Below are positions 35,499 through 43,742 of a stretch of DNA of 64,000 bases, piece by piece. This DNA comes from Phycisphaerae bacterium (GTDB taxonomy: Bacteria; Planctomycetota; Phycisphaerae; UBA1845; JAFGLZ01). Where the stretch lies: positions 62,001-126,000 of the forward strand of contig JAFGLZ010000241.1 of assembly GCA_016927755.1 (NCBI GenBank). The letters are read 5' to 3'. The translations under genes and the position numbers were made by a program. The notes beneath the pieces are model-generated. The model saw only the letters and a list, made by a program, of their open reading frames with translations, did no database searches and was not told the DNA's origin. How positions within the stretch are numbered: the stretch's first letter is position 1; each line of letters starts with the position of its first letter.

Positions 35499-36509
35499 TT
35501 ACTCTTTCGGTGCACGGAGCGGGGCCACGCTCGTCTCGAACTGTCGGCATCGCAGGCATCTTGCCGGCGGGCGGCCGTTCGTCATCCCCGACAGCATCTT
35601 TCGCATCGCGGGGCCGTTGACGATCTCGGGCATGTCCGTTTCCAGGACGTTCCCGACAATCAGCTCGGCGTTGGGATCGAAGCAGCACAGAGACACGTCG
35701 CCGCTGGTCAAGATGTTGAAGTTGCCTCGCCACATCTCCAGACACATGGTCGGCGGCTCGTCTCCGAACTCGTAGAAGCAGGGCGCGAACTTGAACTGGG
35801 AGATCAGCCCATCCCAGTACGCTCGAATCTTGGGCAGATGCTTGACGTTCTCAGGCGTTACGACACAGCTCGCTCGGATCTGCGTTTCCGGTCGCTTGAG
35901 TCTCTGGAACTCGCTCACGTTGGTGCGGATCTCGTCGAGGTCGGCGCCACGGATCTCGCGGCACGTCTCGGCGTCGGGCTCGATGCTGATATTGACCACG
36001 CTCACGGGCGATTCGGCGACCATCCGCAGACGCTCGCCGGATAGCTTGGTTCCGTTCGTGAAGATGAGAACCCGCCTGCCCTTTCGGTGGGCGTAATCGA
36101 TCATGTCCCCGAGGTTCGGATTGAGCAGCGGTTCTCCGACCAGCGAGAAGGTGACACTCTCGACCGTGCGTGGAAGATGATCGATCGCCCGGCGAAAGAC
36201 GTCCTCGCTCATCAGATGCGGGCGCTTGGCCTGAATCGCGCCGCTTCCCCAGCAGTATCGGCATCGGAGGTTGCAGCCGAAGACGGGTTCGATCAGGACG
36301 CTGACGAGTCCCCAGACGCGGGGGATCTTCAGCTTGTAGTAGACGACGTTCATGGCCGCTGTCGCGATGGTTCTCGGACGTCGGATTTTCTCGAAGATCC
36401 ACTCGCCCTGGTCCGGATTTCCGAACACGACGCGTGCGCCGAGACGGTAGGCCGCCAAGACCGAACGCTCCATCAGGTTAACGCGTTCCCGCTGCATCAG
36501 GGATCCCAT
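35499..36509 (-). CDS. SPASM-type radical SAM protein, paralogue A
   Basis: 336 residues. A basic, helical N-terminal segment of about 75 residues (FGNPDQGEWIFEKIRRPRTI) precedes the radical SAM core with CNLRCRYCW. Core motifs FSLVGEPLLNP and ILIFTNGTKL-like strands follow. The C-terminal auxiliary-cluster region has CLEMWRGNFNILTSGDVSLCC and RCLRCRQ, a SPASM/twitch arrangement. Such enzymes modify peptides or sugars; no precursor peptide is visible nearby. The start could also be the Met 4 or 12 codons later. It has a promoter 110 bases upstream that closely matches that of paralogue B. Confidence 0.85.
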   Translation of the reverse strand: MGSLMQRERVNLMERSVLAAYRLGARVVFGNPDQGEWIFEKIRRPRTIATAAMNVVYYKLKIPRVWGLVSVLIEPVFGCNLRCRYCWGSGAIQAKRPHLMSEDVFRRAIDHLPRTVESVTFSLVGEPLLNPNLGDMIDYAHRKGRRVLIFTNGTKLSGERLRMVAESPVSVVNISIEPDAETCREIRGADLDEIRTNVSEFQRLKRPETQIRASCVVTPENVKHLPKIRAYWDGLISQFKFAPCFYEFGDEPPTMCLEMWRGNFNILTSGDVSLCCFDPNAELIVGNVLETDMPEIVNGPAMRKMLSGMTNGRPPARCLRCRQFETSVAPLRAPKE

Positions 36510-36620
36510 GGGGATTGATCTAATCGCGGTGTCGCCGCCGCCGACGCACCGGCCCGATCACCGCGCGGCTTCCGAGAGACCGCAGAGGGCGAGCCGCGCT
36601 CGAACGTCCTCTATGCACGT

Positions 36621-36649
36621 ATTCTAGGCGCGTTTGGATGCCGGGTCAC
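36621..36649 (-). promoter_or_regulatory. Promoter of SPASM paralogue A
   Basis: On the minus strand: GTGACC, 17 bases, TAGAAT. The same -35 box and spacing precede paralogue B at 39164-39192. Confidence 0.55.
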
Positions 36650-36796
36650 GCTGATGGTGCGAGCACGAGGTCCGATCGCGGTGGCGAAGAGGAGTCGTGC
36701 AGGCCGAAGGCGCTTGTTAGCGGAATCTCGCGGACGGGGGCTACCGCGATCCTGGCGGGGCCGGCGGATGCGTGGTGGCGTTCATTGCGGGTTTAG

Positions 36797-36826
36797 TTGA
36801 CGCACGTGATTCGGGACGTCTAGAAT
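36797..36826 (+). promoter_or_regulatory. Promoter of the plus-strand radical SAM gene
   Basis: TTGACG, 18 bases, TAGAAT. The predicted start of transcription, near 36833, lies after the GTG at 36829 offered by the ORF track, so that start codon cannot be used from this promoter. Confidence 0.6.
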
Positions 36827-36900
36827 GAGTGGGTAGGGTGGGATTGAGACGTCCACATCCTCAAGCACGTCTTTGGGAGAGAGGGGCCTCGACCCTCGCG

Positions 36901-37977
36901 ATGTTACGTGAACAGAGGGCCTCGCGAGGCGGGCTTGATTCATCCGTTCCGTCCGAAGAGGGTGCTCCAGTGCTGTCGTTCTACGTTAGGAAAGTGGCTT
37001 CAGTCATCAAGACCGCGGGGCCGATCTTCGCGCTTCGGGCCGCCAAGTACAAGGTTCTGTCGCGCCTGGGCGTCGCGCAGTTGATGAGCCTGTTCCTGTG
37101 CCCGTCCCATCGGTGCAACGCGAACTGCATCCACTGCTACGAGAAGTTCGCGGCAAATAAGGGCGCGGGACTCTCCACGGCAGAGGTCAAGGACGTTCTC
37201 GATCAGTTCAAGCGGCTCGGCGGGCTGGTGGTTCATCTCTGCAGCGGAGAGTTCCTGTTGCGAGAGGACCGTATGGAGATCATCCGGTACATCAGTGACA
37301 ACCACATGTACGCGAGCGTGACCTCGAACGGTTTGCTGCTGGACGACGCGTTGTTGGATGAGCTCAAGGACGCCGGGTTGAGGGAACTGGTGGTCTCGAT
37401 CGACAGCTCCGACGGGAGCCGGCATGACGAGTTCAGGGGCGTCAAGGGTTGTTTCGAGAAGGCGACGAACGGCCTGCGGCTTGCACGAGCCAAGAGGATC
37501 AACACCGCCGTTTGGACCTACGTGAGCAAGACCAACTTCGATGCGCTCGAAGGCGTGGTCAACCTCGGCAAGGAGCTTGGCGTGGAGTACACGTGGGTGT
37601 TCTTCCCGCTGCTCTCTGGTCACATGTTCGACAAGCCCGAGGAGAACCTGACATTCGAGGAGCGGGAAGCATTTCGTAGACAGTTCAACGGGCGACCCGA
37701 GGTCCGTCTGGAGTTCGCCAAGGAATCAGACATCTGTGTCGGGGGCGGATGGAACCACGTCTGTGTCATGCCGTCGGGCGACGTGACGTTCTGCCCTCCC
37801 GTTCCCTATTCCTACGGCAACATCCGATCGAGATCACTCAGGGCTTGTCTCAAGGACATCGTTCGGGACCACAAGCGGTTCTGCCGATCCAAGTGCACCG
37901 GCCAGTGCATCGTGAACTTCCCCGAGTACCGAGAGAACTGCAACGCCACCTTCATGTATGACCAGCAGTCGACGTAG
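36901..37977 (+). CDS. Radical SAM protein with C-terminal auxiliary Cys cluster
   Basis: I use the ATG at 36901 (358 residues). The track GTG at 36829 lies upstream of the predicted transcript start, and a GTG at 36970 with GAGGGTG before it is an alternative. The cluster motif is CNANCIHCY. The core continues with LCSGEFLLRED, SVTSNGLL and VVSIDSSDG, and the C-terminus has Cys-rich CVMPSGDVTFCPP and CRSKCTGQC, a SPASM-like auxiliary site. It is unlike the two neighbouring SPASM paralogues in sequence. It is divergent from paralogue A and convergent with paralogue B. The substrate is unknown. Confidence 0.82.
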   Translation: MLREQRASRGGLDSSVPSEEGAPVLSFYVRKVASVIKTAGPIFALRAAKYKVLSRLGVAQLMSLFLCPSHRCNANCIHCYEKFAANKGAGLSTAEVKDVLDQFKRLGGLVVHLCSGEFLLREDRMEIIRYISDNHMYASVTSNGLLLDDALLDELKDAGLRELVVSIDSSDGSRHDEFRGVKGCFEKATNGLRLARAKRINTAVWTYVSKTNFDALEGVVNLGKELGVEYTWVFFPLLSGHMFDKPEENLTFEEREAFRRQFNGRPEVRLEFAKESDICVGGGWNHVCVMPSGDVTFCPPVPYSYGNIRSRSLRACLKDIVRDHKRFCRSKCTGQCIVNFPEYRENCNATFMYDQQST

Positions 37978-38114
37978 GTCGGTCCGCGCGGCGCTGTCGT
38001 TCGGACTCGCCATTCCCCGGTAGAAACACGTGCTACTGCCCCTCTGATCCTCGCCGCGAGCGGCGTTCTCAATCGAAACGGACTTCTCGATACGTGGGAA
38101 GTCCCAGCGAGCGG

Positions 38115-39107
38115 CTACCCTCGATGGGCCCGGGGTGAGGCGATCGTCGTCTGGAACTGTCGGCATCCTAGACATCGCTGCGGTACTTGGCCATTGATCA
38201 TTGCACCCAGGAGTTGCCGCATCTGCGCTCCGTTGGTCATGGCCGCCACGCCGGTTTCCCGAACATTGCCGATGACAAGCTCTGGTTCAGGGTCGAAGCA
38301 GCATAGCGTAACGTCCCCGCTGGTCAGCAGGTTGAAGTTGCCTCGCCACATCTCCAGGCAGGTGCTGATGTGCGGGATGTCGGTCTGGTAGAGACAAGGG
38401 GCGAATTTGAACTCCGAGACGATCCCGCTCCAGTACTCCCGGACTTGTGCGAGGCGATCGAGGTTGTTCTCCGTGATGACGCACGACGCCTTGATCTGGA
38501 GGCGGTCCGGTTTGACGCGTTTGAATTCGCGAACGTTCTCGCGGATCTGGTCGAGATCCACGCCACGGTTCTCTCGAGCCGTTTCCAGATCCGGTTCTAT
38601 GCTGATATTGACGACGTCGAGCTTCGACCCGGCCAGCATCGGCACTCGGTCACCGGTGAGTTTGGTGCCGTTTGTGTACATGATTGTCCTGCGTCCTGCC
38701 CTATGGGCATAGTCGATCATCTTGGCGATGTCGGGGTGCAGCAGGGGCTCGCCCATCAGGGAGAAGATGATGCTTTCGACGGTGGCCGGCAGCGAATCGA
38801 TTGCCGAGTGAAAGACCTCCCAATCCATCAGCCGCGGCCGGTTGTTGTGCGTCTCCGGCTCGCCCCACCAGCAGTACTTACATCGGAGATTGCAGCCGTA
38901 GACGGGCTCCACCTGTACGCTGATCGGGCTCCAAATCCGCGGATTCTTGAGCTTGAAGTAGGCGAGGTTCATGACCGCGGCCAGGATCGTCCGAGGATGC
39001 CGGATCCGTTCATAGATCCACTCGCCCTGGTCGCCGCCGCCGAGGAATGCGCGGGCACCCAGCCGGTACATTCTCTTCATGAACTGGTGATAGGCTGATT
39101 CGCTCAT
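38115..39107 (-). CDS. SPASM-type radical SAM protein, paralogue B
   Basis: 330 residues and a clear paralogue of the protein at 35499-36509. It shares GGDQGEWIYERIRHPRTI in the basic N-terminal segment, CNLRCKYCWWG in the core, FSLMGEPLLHP, and CLEMWRGNFNLLTSGDVTLCC with CLGCRQ at the C-terminal auxiliary site. GAAGGCG precedes the ATG. Paralogues A and B flank the plus-strand radical SAM gene and carry the same promoter type. Their chemistry is probably the same on different substrates, or duplicated steps (inference). Confidence 0.85.
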   Translation of the reverse strand: MSESAYHQFMKRMYRLGARAFLGGGDQGEWIYERIRHPRTILAAVMNLAYFKLKNPRIWSPISVQVEPVYGCNLRCKYCWWGEPETHNNRPRLMDWEVFHSAIDSLPATVESIIFSLMGEPLLHPDIAKMIDYAHRAGRRTIMYTNGTKLTGDRVPMLAGSKLDVVNISIEPDLETARENRGVDLDQIRENVREFKRVKPDRLQIKASCVITENNLDRLAQVREYWSGIVSEFKFAPCLYQTDIPHISTCLEMWRGNFNLLTSGDVTLCCFDPEPELVIGNVRETGVAAMTNGAQMRQLLGAMINGQVPQRCLGCRQFQTTIASPRAHRG

Positions 39108-39163
39108 CGGGCGCCTTCTCTCGCGGCTCCGTGAGCCGCATGCCGCTCACGCCAAACACCCTA

Positions 39164-39192
39164 ATTGTAGGCCCTTGCCGGGCCCAGGTCAC
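39164..39192 (-). promoter_or_regulatory. Promoter of SPASM paralogue B
   Basis: On the minus strand: GTGACC, 17 bases, TACAAT. It differs from the paralogue A promoter by one base in the -10 box and none in the -35 box. Confidence 0.55.
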
Positions 39193-39215
39193 GCCGTCAA
39201 GGCGGTCTTGCAGTC

Positions 39216-41423
39216 TCATCGTCGGGCCGCGCTGCGCATCGCGCGAGCGGCAGGTGCCTCGATCGGTTCCAGATGTCCTCCGTCGACGTCGTCGCGTATG
39301 AACCGATAACCCTTCCTGCCCGAGAAGTGGCCGAGCACGCGGAGGTTCGTATTCGGTGGGAATCTTCGACTCATGTCATGATCCAGGTCCCGGGCGAAGA
39401 TGACGGGGTCATCCAACGTCGGCGAGTTCATCCAGAAGGCCGCGCCGTAGTAGTCCGGCAGGACTTGGCCGCCCTTGATGGAGCGATAGTGGGTCGATTC
39501 GACGAAGACGATCGCGTCGGTGCACTGCTCCTTATGGACGGCGTTTCGGACGGCCGGGTCGGTCGTCCAATAGGAATTGCCGTATTCCGCGACGAGATCC
39601 GGGACGAAGCCCACCAGGCATCCGAGGGTTGCCAGGCTGATCAGCGCCCATGTTCCAGCCTGGGCGTATCGCGCGGGGTGGCACAGGTGCCGCGCCTTCA
39701 TCCGACGCTGTAACGCGCGACGGAGCTTGCCGAGACCTAGCGCCACCAGCATCAGATACGCGGGCATTGCCGCCGCGTAGTAGCGCGGGCCGTAGCAGGA
39801 GTCGCCGAAATGGTAGAGGAGGTAGCCAATCGGCAGCGACGCCCCGACGGCGAGGATCAGCCTCGCCCGCCAGCGTCTCGCCGAGCACAGTCCGCCGATC
39901 AGCATGAGCAGCAACGTGCCCCGCGGCCAGCCCAGCAGCTTCCACGCGAGCGATTCCAGTTGCCGCGTCATCTTGGCGATGCCTCGCATCGGCGTGTGGT
40001 ATCGGCCGTGGTCTGGCCAGTACGGCATGCCGACGTCGTCGCCGAACCCCAATCGATCGGACGGCGCCCACTTGGCGTAGGCGGTTTCGAGGGCGTGACC
40101 GGTCAAGGCCTTGTTGTAAGCCAGCAAGGGTAAGACGCCGATGATCGCGCCGACCAGGAACGCTGGGATCATCGCAATGCCGGCGCGTCGCTGGATGATT
40201 CGGAGCAGGACGTAGACCGCATAGGGCACGGCCAGAAGCAGGGCGGTATAGGGCCGAAACCACGTGCCGCATCCCCACGCCAGGCCGGCGAGCAAGGCGT
40301 GATACCACCGGCCGGACGGACCGGTTCCCATCATCGCCAGCACGGCGAAAACGAGCAGGACCGTTACCGAGCCCGGGTGAGACATGTTCGAGGCGAACGT
40401 CAGCACCCAGAACGGGGAGACGACCGCCAACAGCACGGTCAGCCTGCCGACGCGATCGCCGAAGAGCCGATCGGCCAGCAGGAACAAGAGGACGATGGCC
40501 ACCGCGGACAGCAGGGGATGGATCACCCACGGCGCCCCGACCAGCACGCCCATCGCCAGCAGCACGGACGGACCGGGGAAGTATTTGCCGTACCAGCGAT
40601 CGCCGTCGATGACCACGTATTCGTAGTCGAAGGCTTCCGGCATCGGAGGGGCCGGGGCGCAGACCCGTCCGGCGGCGAGGTTCTTGGCCTGGAACAGAAA
40701 GGCGATTTCGTCTTGGACGTGAGGCATGTGGTCGAGCACGAAGTAGGCGAAGGCCCCGGAGAAGGCCACTGACAGGCCCGCACACGTCGCCAGAAGCCAC
40801 CGCTTCGGCACCTTCATGACGAACCATCGGGCGCGGGCCAGCGCACGGGGCGCTGCCAGGCCGATTGCCACGGCCACGCCGATCAGTCCACCCAGGCGGA
40901 TCGTGCCGTAGACAATGGCGGTTGTGTATTCCTTGATGCTCAACTCGATGATGTTTCGGGGGTAAGGCAGGAGTGGCAGCAAGGCCAGCAGGATCAGCCC
41001 GCCGCCGGCCCATCGAAACGCGAACCGAGCCTCGGCGGATCGAGGCTCGGCAGGGGGTTGGCTTCCATCGGCCAGCACGCATCGAGCGACGGACATGAGC
41101 AACAGCACGCCGATCGACCAGGGCAGCATCAGCGTCACGGGGATCGTCTGGTGGAGGTCCAAGCCTCGGGCGAGTTGTGGGGACAAGGCGGTGAGGATCA
41201 CCGGCCAGAGGAGCCGACCGACGGCCGTGCCGAAGTTCGCGCTGCCTCGACGCGACAATCCTCTGTCGAGTCGGGCACACGTCAGCCAGCACGCCGCCAG
41301 CAGGGCCGCCCAGGCCAGATGGCCTGCCCAACCGGGCAGGTCATCGATGGGGGCCATCTGATGACGGATTGCCAGCAGGGGCAGCCACACCAGAACGATA
41401 ATGATGAGATCGACGGCGAGCAT
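39216..41423 (-). CDS. GT-C family membrane glycosyltransferase (family 39/ArnT-like)
   Basis: 735 residues from the ATG at 41423 (a GTG precedes it). About a dozen hydrophobic helices are visible. The first large periplasmic loop has HVQDEIAFLFQAKNLAAGR, the Asp-Glu signature of GT-C enzymes that use polyprenyl-phosphate sugars (PMT/ArnT group). A soluble C-terminal domain of about 130 residues follows the last helix. It should move a sugar from a lipid-linked donor to lipid, protein or glycan on the outer face of the inner membrane. It follows the dehydrogenase gene with about 64 bases between and lies next to the radical SAM cluster. Confidence 0.82.
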   Translation of the reverse strand: MLAVDLIIIVLVWLPLLAIRHQMAPIDDLPGWAGHLAWAALLAACWLTCARLDRGLSRRGSANFGTAVGRLLWPVILTALSPQLARGLDLHQTIPVTLMLPWSIGVLLLMSVARCVLADGSQPPAEPRSAEARFAFRWAGGGLILLALLPLLPYPRNIIELSIKEYTTAIVYGTIRLGGLIGVAVAIGLAAPRALARARWFVMKVPKRWLLATCAGLSVAFSGAFAYFVLDHMPHVQDEIAFLFQAKNLAAGRVCAPAPPMPEAFDYEYVVIDGDRWYGKYFPGPSVLLAMGVLVGAPWVIHPLLSAVAIVLLFLLADRLFGDRVGRLTVLLAVVSPFWVLTFASNMSHPGSVTVLLVFAVLAMMGTGPSGRWYHALLAGLAWGCGTWFRPYTALLLAVPYAVYVLLRIIQRRAGIAMIPAFLVGAIIGVLPLLAYNKALTGHALETAYAKWAPSDRLGFGDDVGMPYWPDHGRYHTPMRGIAKMTRQLESLAWKLLGWPRGTLLLMLIGGLCSARRWRARLILAVGASLPIGYLLYHFGDSCYGPRYYAAAMPAYLMLVALGLGKLRRALQRRMKARHLCHPARYAQAGTWALISLATLGCLVGFVPDLVAEYGNSYWTTDPAVRNAVHKEQCTDAIVFVESTHYRSIKGGQVLPDYYGAAFWMNSPTLDDPVIFARDLDHDMSRRFPPNTNLRVLGHFSGRKGYRFIRDDVDGGHLEPIEAPAARAMRSAARR

Positions 41424-41487
41424 CACGGTTGCGGTCTCACTGGGTTCGTCTTGCCCTAATCCTGATCTCGATCTGGCGCACGGTTCG

Positions 41488-42510
41488 CTAGGCCATGGTC
41501 TCGAGCCGCCAGCGCGTTATCTCGTTGGCCAGAGGCTTGCCGCGCGCGAACCGAAGGATCTCGTCCACGGCGTACTGGCCCTGGCGGAATCGCCCGTTGT
41601 TTTTGTGACCGGCGATGTGGTTGGTCACGATCACGTTGGGCAGCGAGAAGAACGGATGGTCGTCCGGCGGCGGCTCGGGATCGGTCACGTCGATCATCGC
41701 GAAGAGCCGCCCCTTGGCGAGCTCGGCGGCCAGGGCTGCTTCATCGAGGTTCTGACCACGCGACGTGTTGATGAAGATCGCGTGATCCTTCATCATCCGG
41801 AACTCCGCCGCCCCCATCATGTGCCGGGTCGTCGGCAGGGCCGGCGCGCACAGGCTGACCATGTCGCTTCGGCGGAGGAGCGTCTCAAGGTCGACCTTCT
41901 CGGCGCCGAGTTCGGCCGCCTCGGCGTCCGTGACGTAGGGATCGTACAGGAGCGTGCGGACCTCAAAGCTCCGCAGGAGCTTGCAGAGCTCGCGTCCCAC
42001 GAGGCTGGCCGAGATGACGCCGACATCGATGTCGAACATTTCGATGACCTTCGCGCCCGACTCCTCCGCCAGTTCCTCGCTCCGTCGCGACCAGTGCCCC
42101 GCGCGGGTCAGAGGGGGAATCGTCCATCCTCGCTTGCCCGCCACGATGAGGAATCCCAGGATCATGTGCGCCACCCCGACGGCCAGGGCGTGATTGCAGC
42201 TTGCCAGCCGGACTCCGCGATCGAACAGTGCCTCATCGACCAGGTGGTGAACCGACCCGGCCGAGTGCATGACGAGCTTGAGACGCTTGGCCGCCTCGAG
42301 GATCGCGCCCTTGACGGGCGGAGAGCCCCAGCAGGTCAGCATGATATCCGCTCGGCTGAGCAGGTCTTCAGGCGGGACATCCTCGGTGCTCTTCATCGGC
42401 CCGCCGATCGGCCTCACCTCGGCTTCGAGGCGTTCGATGTCTTGCGGGCGGAAGCACGCCGAGAGCATCTCCTCGGTGAGCAGATAGCAGATCGTCGGCT
42501 TGTCGGGCAC
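41488..42510 (-). CDS. D-isomer-specific 2-hydroxyacid dehydrogenase family protein
   Basis: 340 residues from a GTG with GGAG 8 bases upstream. The catalytic set is visible: Arg in NTSRGQNLDE, Glu in DVTDPEPPP and His in TNHIAGH. The NAD-binding loop reads GVISASLVG, where most members have GxxGxGxxG, so two glycines are replaced by Ser. The enzyme would interconvert 2-hydroxy- and 2-oxoacids with NAD(P)H. It may be co-transcribed with the glycosyltransferase downstream. It is a paralogue of no other gene in the window. Confidence 0.85.
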   Translation of the reverse strand: MPDKPTICYLLTEEMLSACFRPQDIERLEAEVRPIGGPMKSTEDVPPEDLLSRADIMLTCWGSPPVKGAILEAAKRLKLVMHSAGSVHHLVDEALFDRGVRLASCNHALAVGVAHMILGFLIVAGKRGWTIPPLTRAGHWSRRSEELAEESGAKVIEMFDIDVGVISASLVGRELCKLLRSFEVRTLLYDPYVTDAEAAELGAEKVDLETLLRRSDMVSLCAPALPTTRHMMGAAEFRMMKDHAIFINTSRGQNLDEAALAAELAKGRLFAMIDVTDPEPPPDDHPFFSLPNVIVTNHIAGHKNNGRFRQGQYAVDEILRFARGKPLANEITRWRLETMA

Positions 42511-42654
42511 GGCATGGTCTCCAGAGTGGTGCGCCGAACGGGACGCGATCCCGGAATGCGGGGATTATAGAAGGTGGGCGCCGAATGCTCCACTCGCCGC
42601 CAGCCGCGCCGGGACTCCAGATCGTTTGACATTCACCGGGGCCGGCGATAGTAG

Positions 42655-42866
42655 TGCCGTTTTCGGTGAGTGGGTTTCGCATCGCATTCGGGGTGGCATG
42701 GGTCAGCGCCGGACGGGCCCTCTGACATGGAACGAAACACGGGTCTGCGGAACGCCGCGATGATTCAGAACGGTGCATCCCGCTGACCCGTGGCTTGTTC
42801 AGTCGGACTGGTCCCCCTGTGCGGACCCATGCCACCCGCCACGAGACTGTCTAACCGAAAACGGCA
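42655..42866. repeat. 212-bp imperfect palindrome, MITE-like
   Basis: Outer arms TGCCGTTTTCGGT (42655-42667) and ACCGAAAACGGCA (42854-42866) are perfect complements. A second pair, GGGTGGCATGGGTC (42691-42704) and GACCCATGCCACCC (42824-42837), is also perfect. A third, weaker pair around ACGGGTC/GACCCGT lies nearer the centre. So both arms match for much of their length. It encodes no ORF of its own. The intergenic region 42511-42898 is otherwise empty. Confidence 0.7.
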
Positions 42867-42898
42867 TTAGTGCGGGACCGGCACCAGCGAGGATGGGG

Positions 42899-43717
42899 AT
42901 GACCGCCGACCATTCGATTGACATCACCAAGGCCCTCAAGCAGGTCCTGGAGACCGAGGCCTTCCTGGGGGCGAAGTACGTCCCGGTCTCGCCCGGTCGG
43001 ATCGCGGAGATCCGGGCCGCGGGCGCCCGTGGGGTCACGGCGTCCGAGGGTGCCGCGGCGCGTCACGTCGAGAGCAGACCGACGGAGGGAACCGCCATTC
43101 GCATGAAAGAGAAGGCTGAAGCGCTTCGCAAGATCGATGAGGATGAGGTCCGCGGCTGCGTCAAGTGTCACCTGTCGGCGACGCGGACCCAGACCGTCTT
43201 CGGGCAGGGCGACTCGGACGCCCGGATCGTCTTTGTCGGCGAGGCCCCGGGATTCGAGGAGGATCGGCAGGGCGTGGCCTTCATCGGCAAGGCCGGGCAG
43301 CTCCTGACCGCGATGATCGAGAAGGGCATGGGGCTTAAACGCGAGGACGTCTTCATCTGCAACGTCCTCAAGTGTCGCCCGCCCAACAACCGCACCCCCT
43401 CCACGGACGAGATTGCCGCCTGTTCGCCTTACCTCTTCCGGCAATTGCAGCTCATCCAGCCGGAGGTGATCATCGCGCTCGGCGCCCCGGCCGCCCAGAC
43501 GTTGCTGGGCACCAAGGAGTCGATCGGGCGGCTCCGTGGGCGGTTCCATGACTTCTATCCCTCGGGCGCGGCGGGAATGGGTGATCCGGTGCCGCTCATG
43601 CCCACGTATCATCCGGCGTACCTGCTCCGGTCTCCGGGCGAGAAGCGCAAGGCCTGGGAGGACCTGAAGATGGTCATGGATCGGTTGGGGCTGCCCGTCC
43701 CGGGACAATACCGCTAG
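42899..43717 (+). CDS. Type 4 (Fe-S) uracil-DNA glycosylase
   Basis: 272 residues from the ATG at 42899 (GAGG 6 bases upstream). The track ORF starts inside the palindrome. Family motifs are GEAPGFEEDRQG (motif A), FIGKAGQLL, NVLKCRPPNNRTP and HPAYLLRSP (motif B region). The four Fe-S Cys are likely CVKC, CRPP and CSPY. It removes uracil from DNA in base-excision repair. The first ~85 residues are a non-conserved extension found in some members. It stands alone, 25 bases upstream of the lyase gene. Confidence 0.9.
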   Translation: MTADHSIDITKALKQVLETEAFLGAKYVPVSPGRIAEIRAAGARGVTASEGAAARHVESRPTEGTAIRMKEKAEALRKIDEDEVRGCVKCHLSATRTQTVFGQGDSDARIVFVGEAPGFEEDRQGVAFIGKAGQLLTAMIEKGMGLKREDVFICNVLKCRPPNNRTPSTDEIAACSPYLFRQLQLIQPEVIIALGAPAAQTLLGTKESIGRLRGRFHDFYPSGAAGMGDPVPLMPTYHPAYLLRSPGEKRKAWEDLKMVMDRLGLPVPGQYR

Positions 43718-43742
43718 CCCGAGGCGTGAGGAGGCCGTAGTG

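Noticed and set aside
35201-35515. 104-aa minus-strand ORF upstream of the radical SAM array as a possible RiPP precursor
   Set aside because: It overlaps the 3' end of the SPASM gene and contains the promoter itself; its internal ATG (at TATAATG) would lie upstream of the transcript start. No leader/core pattern is visible.
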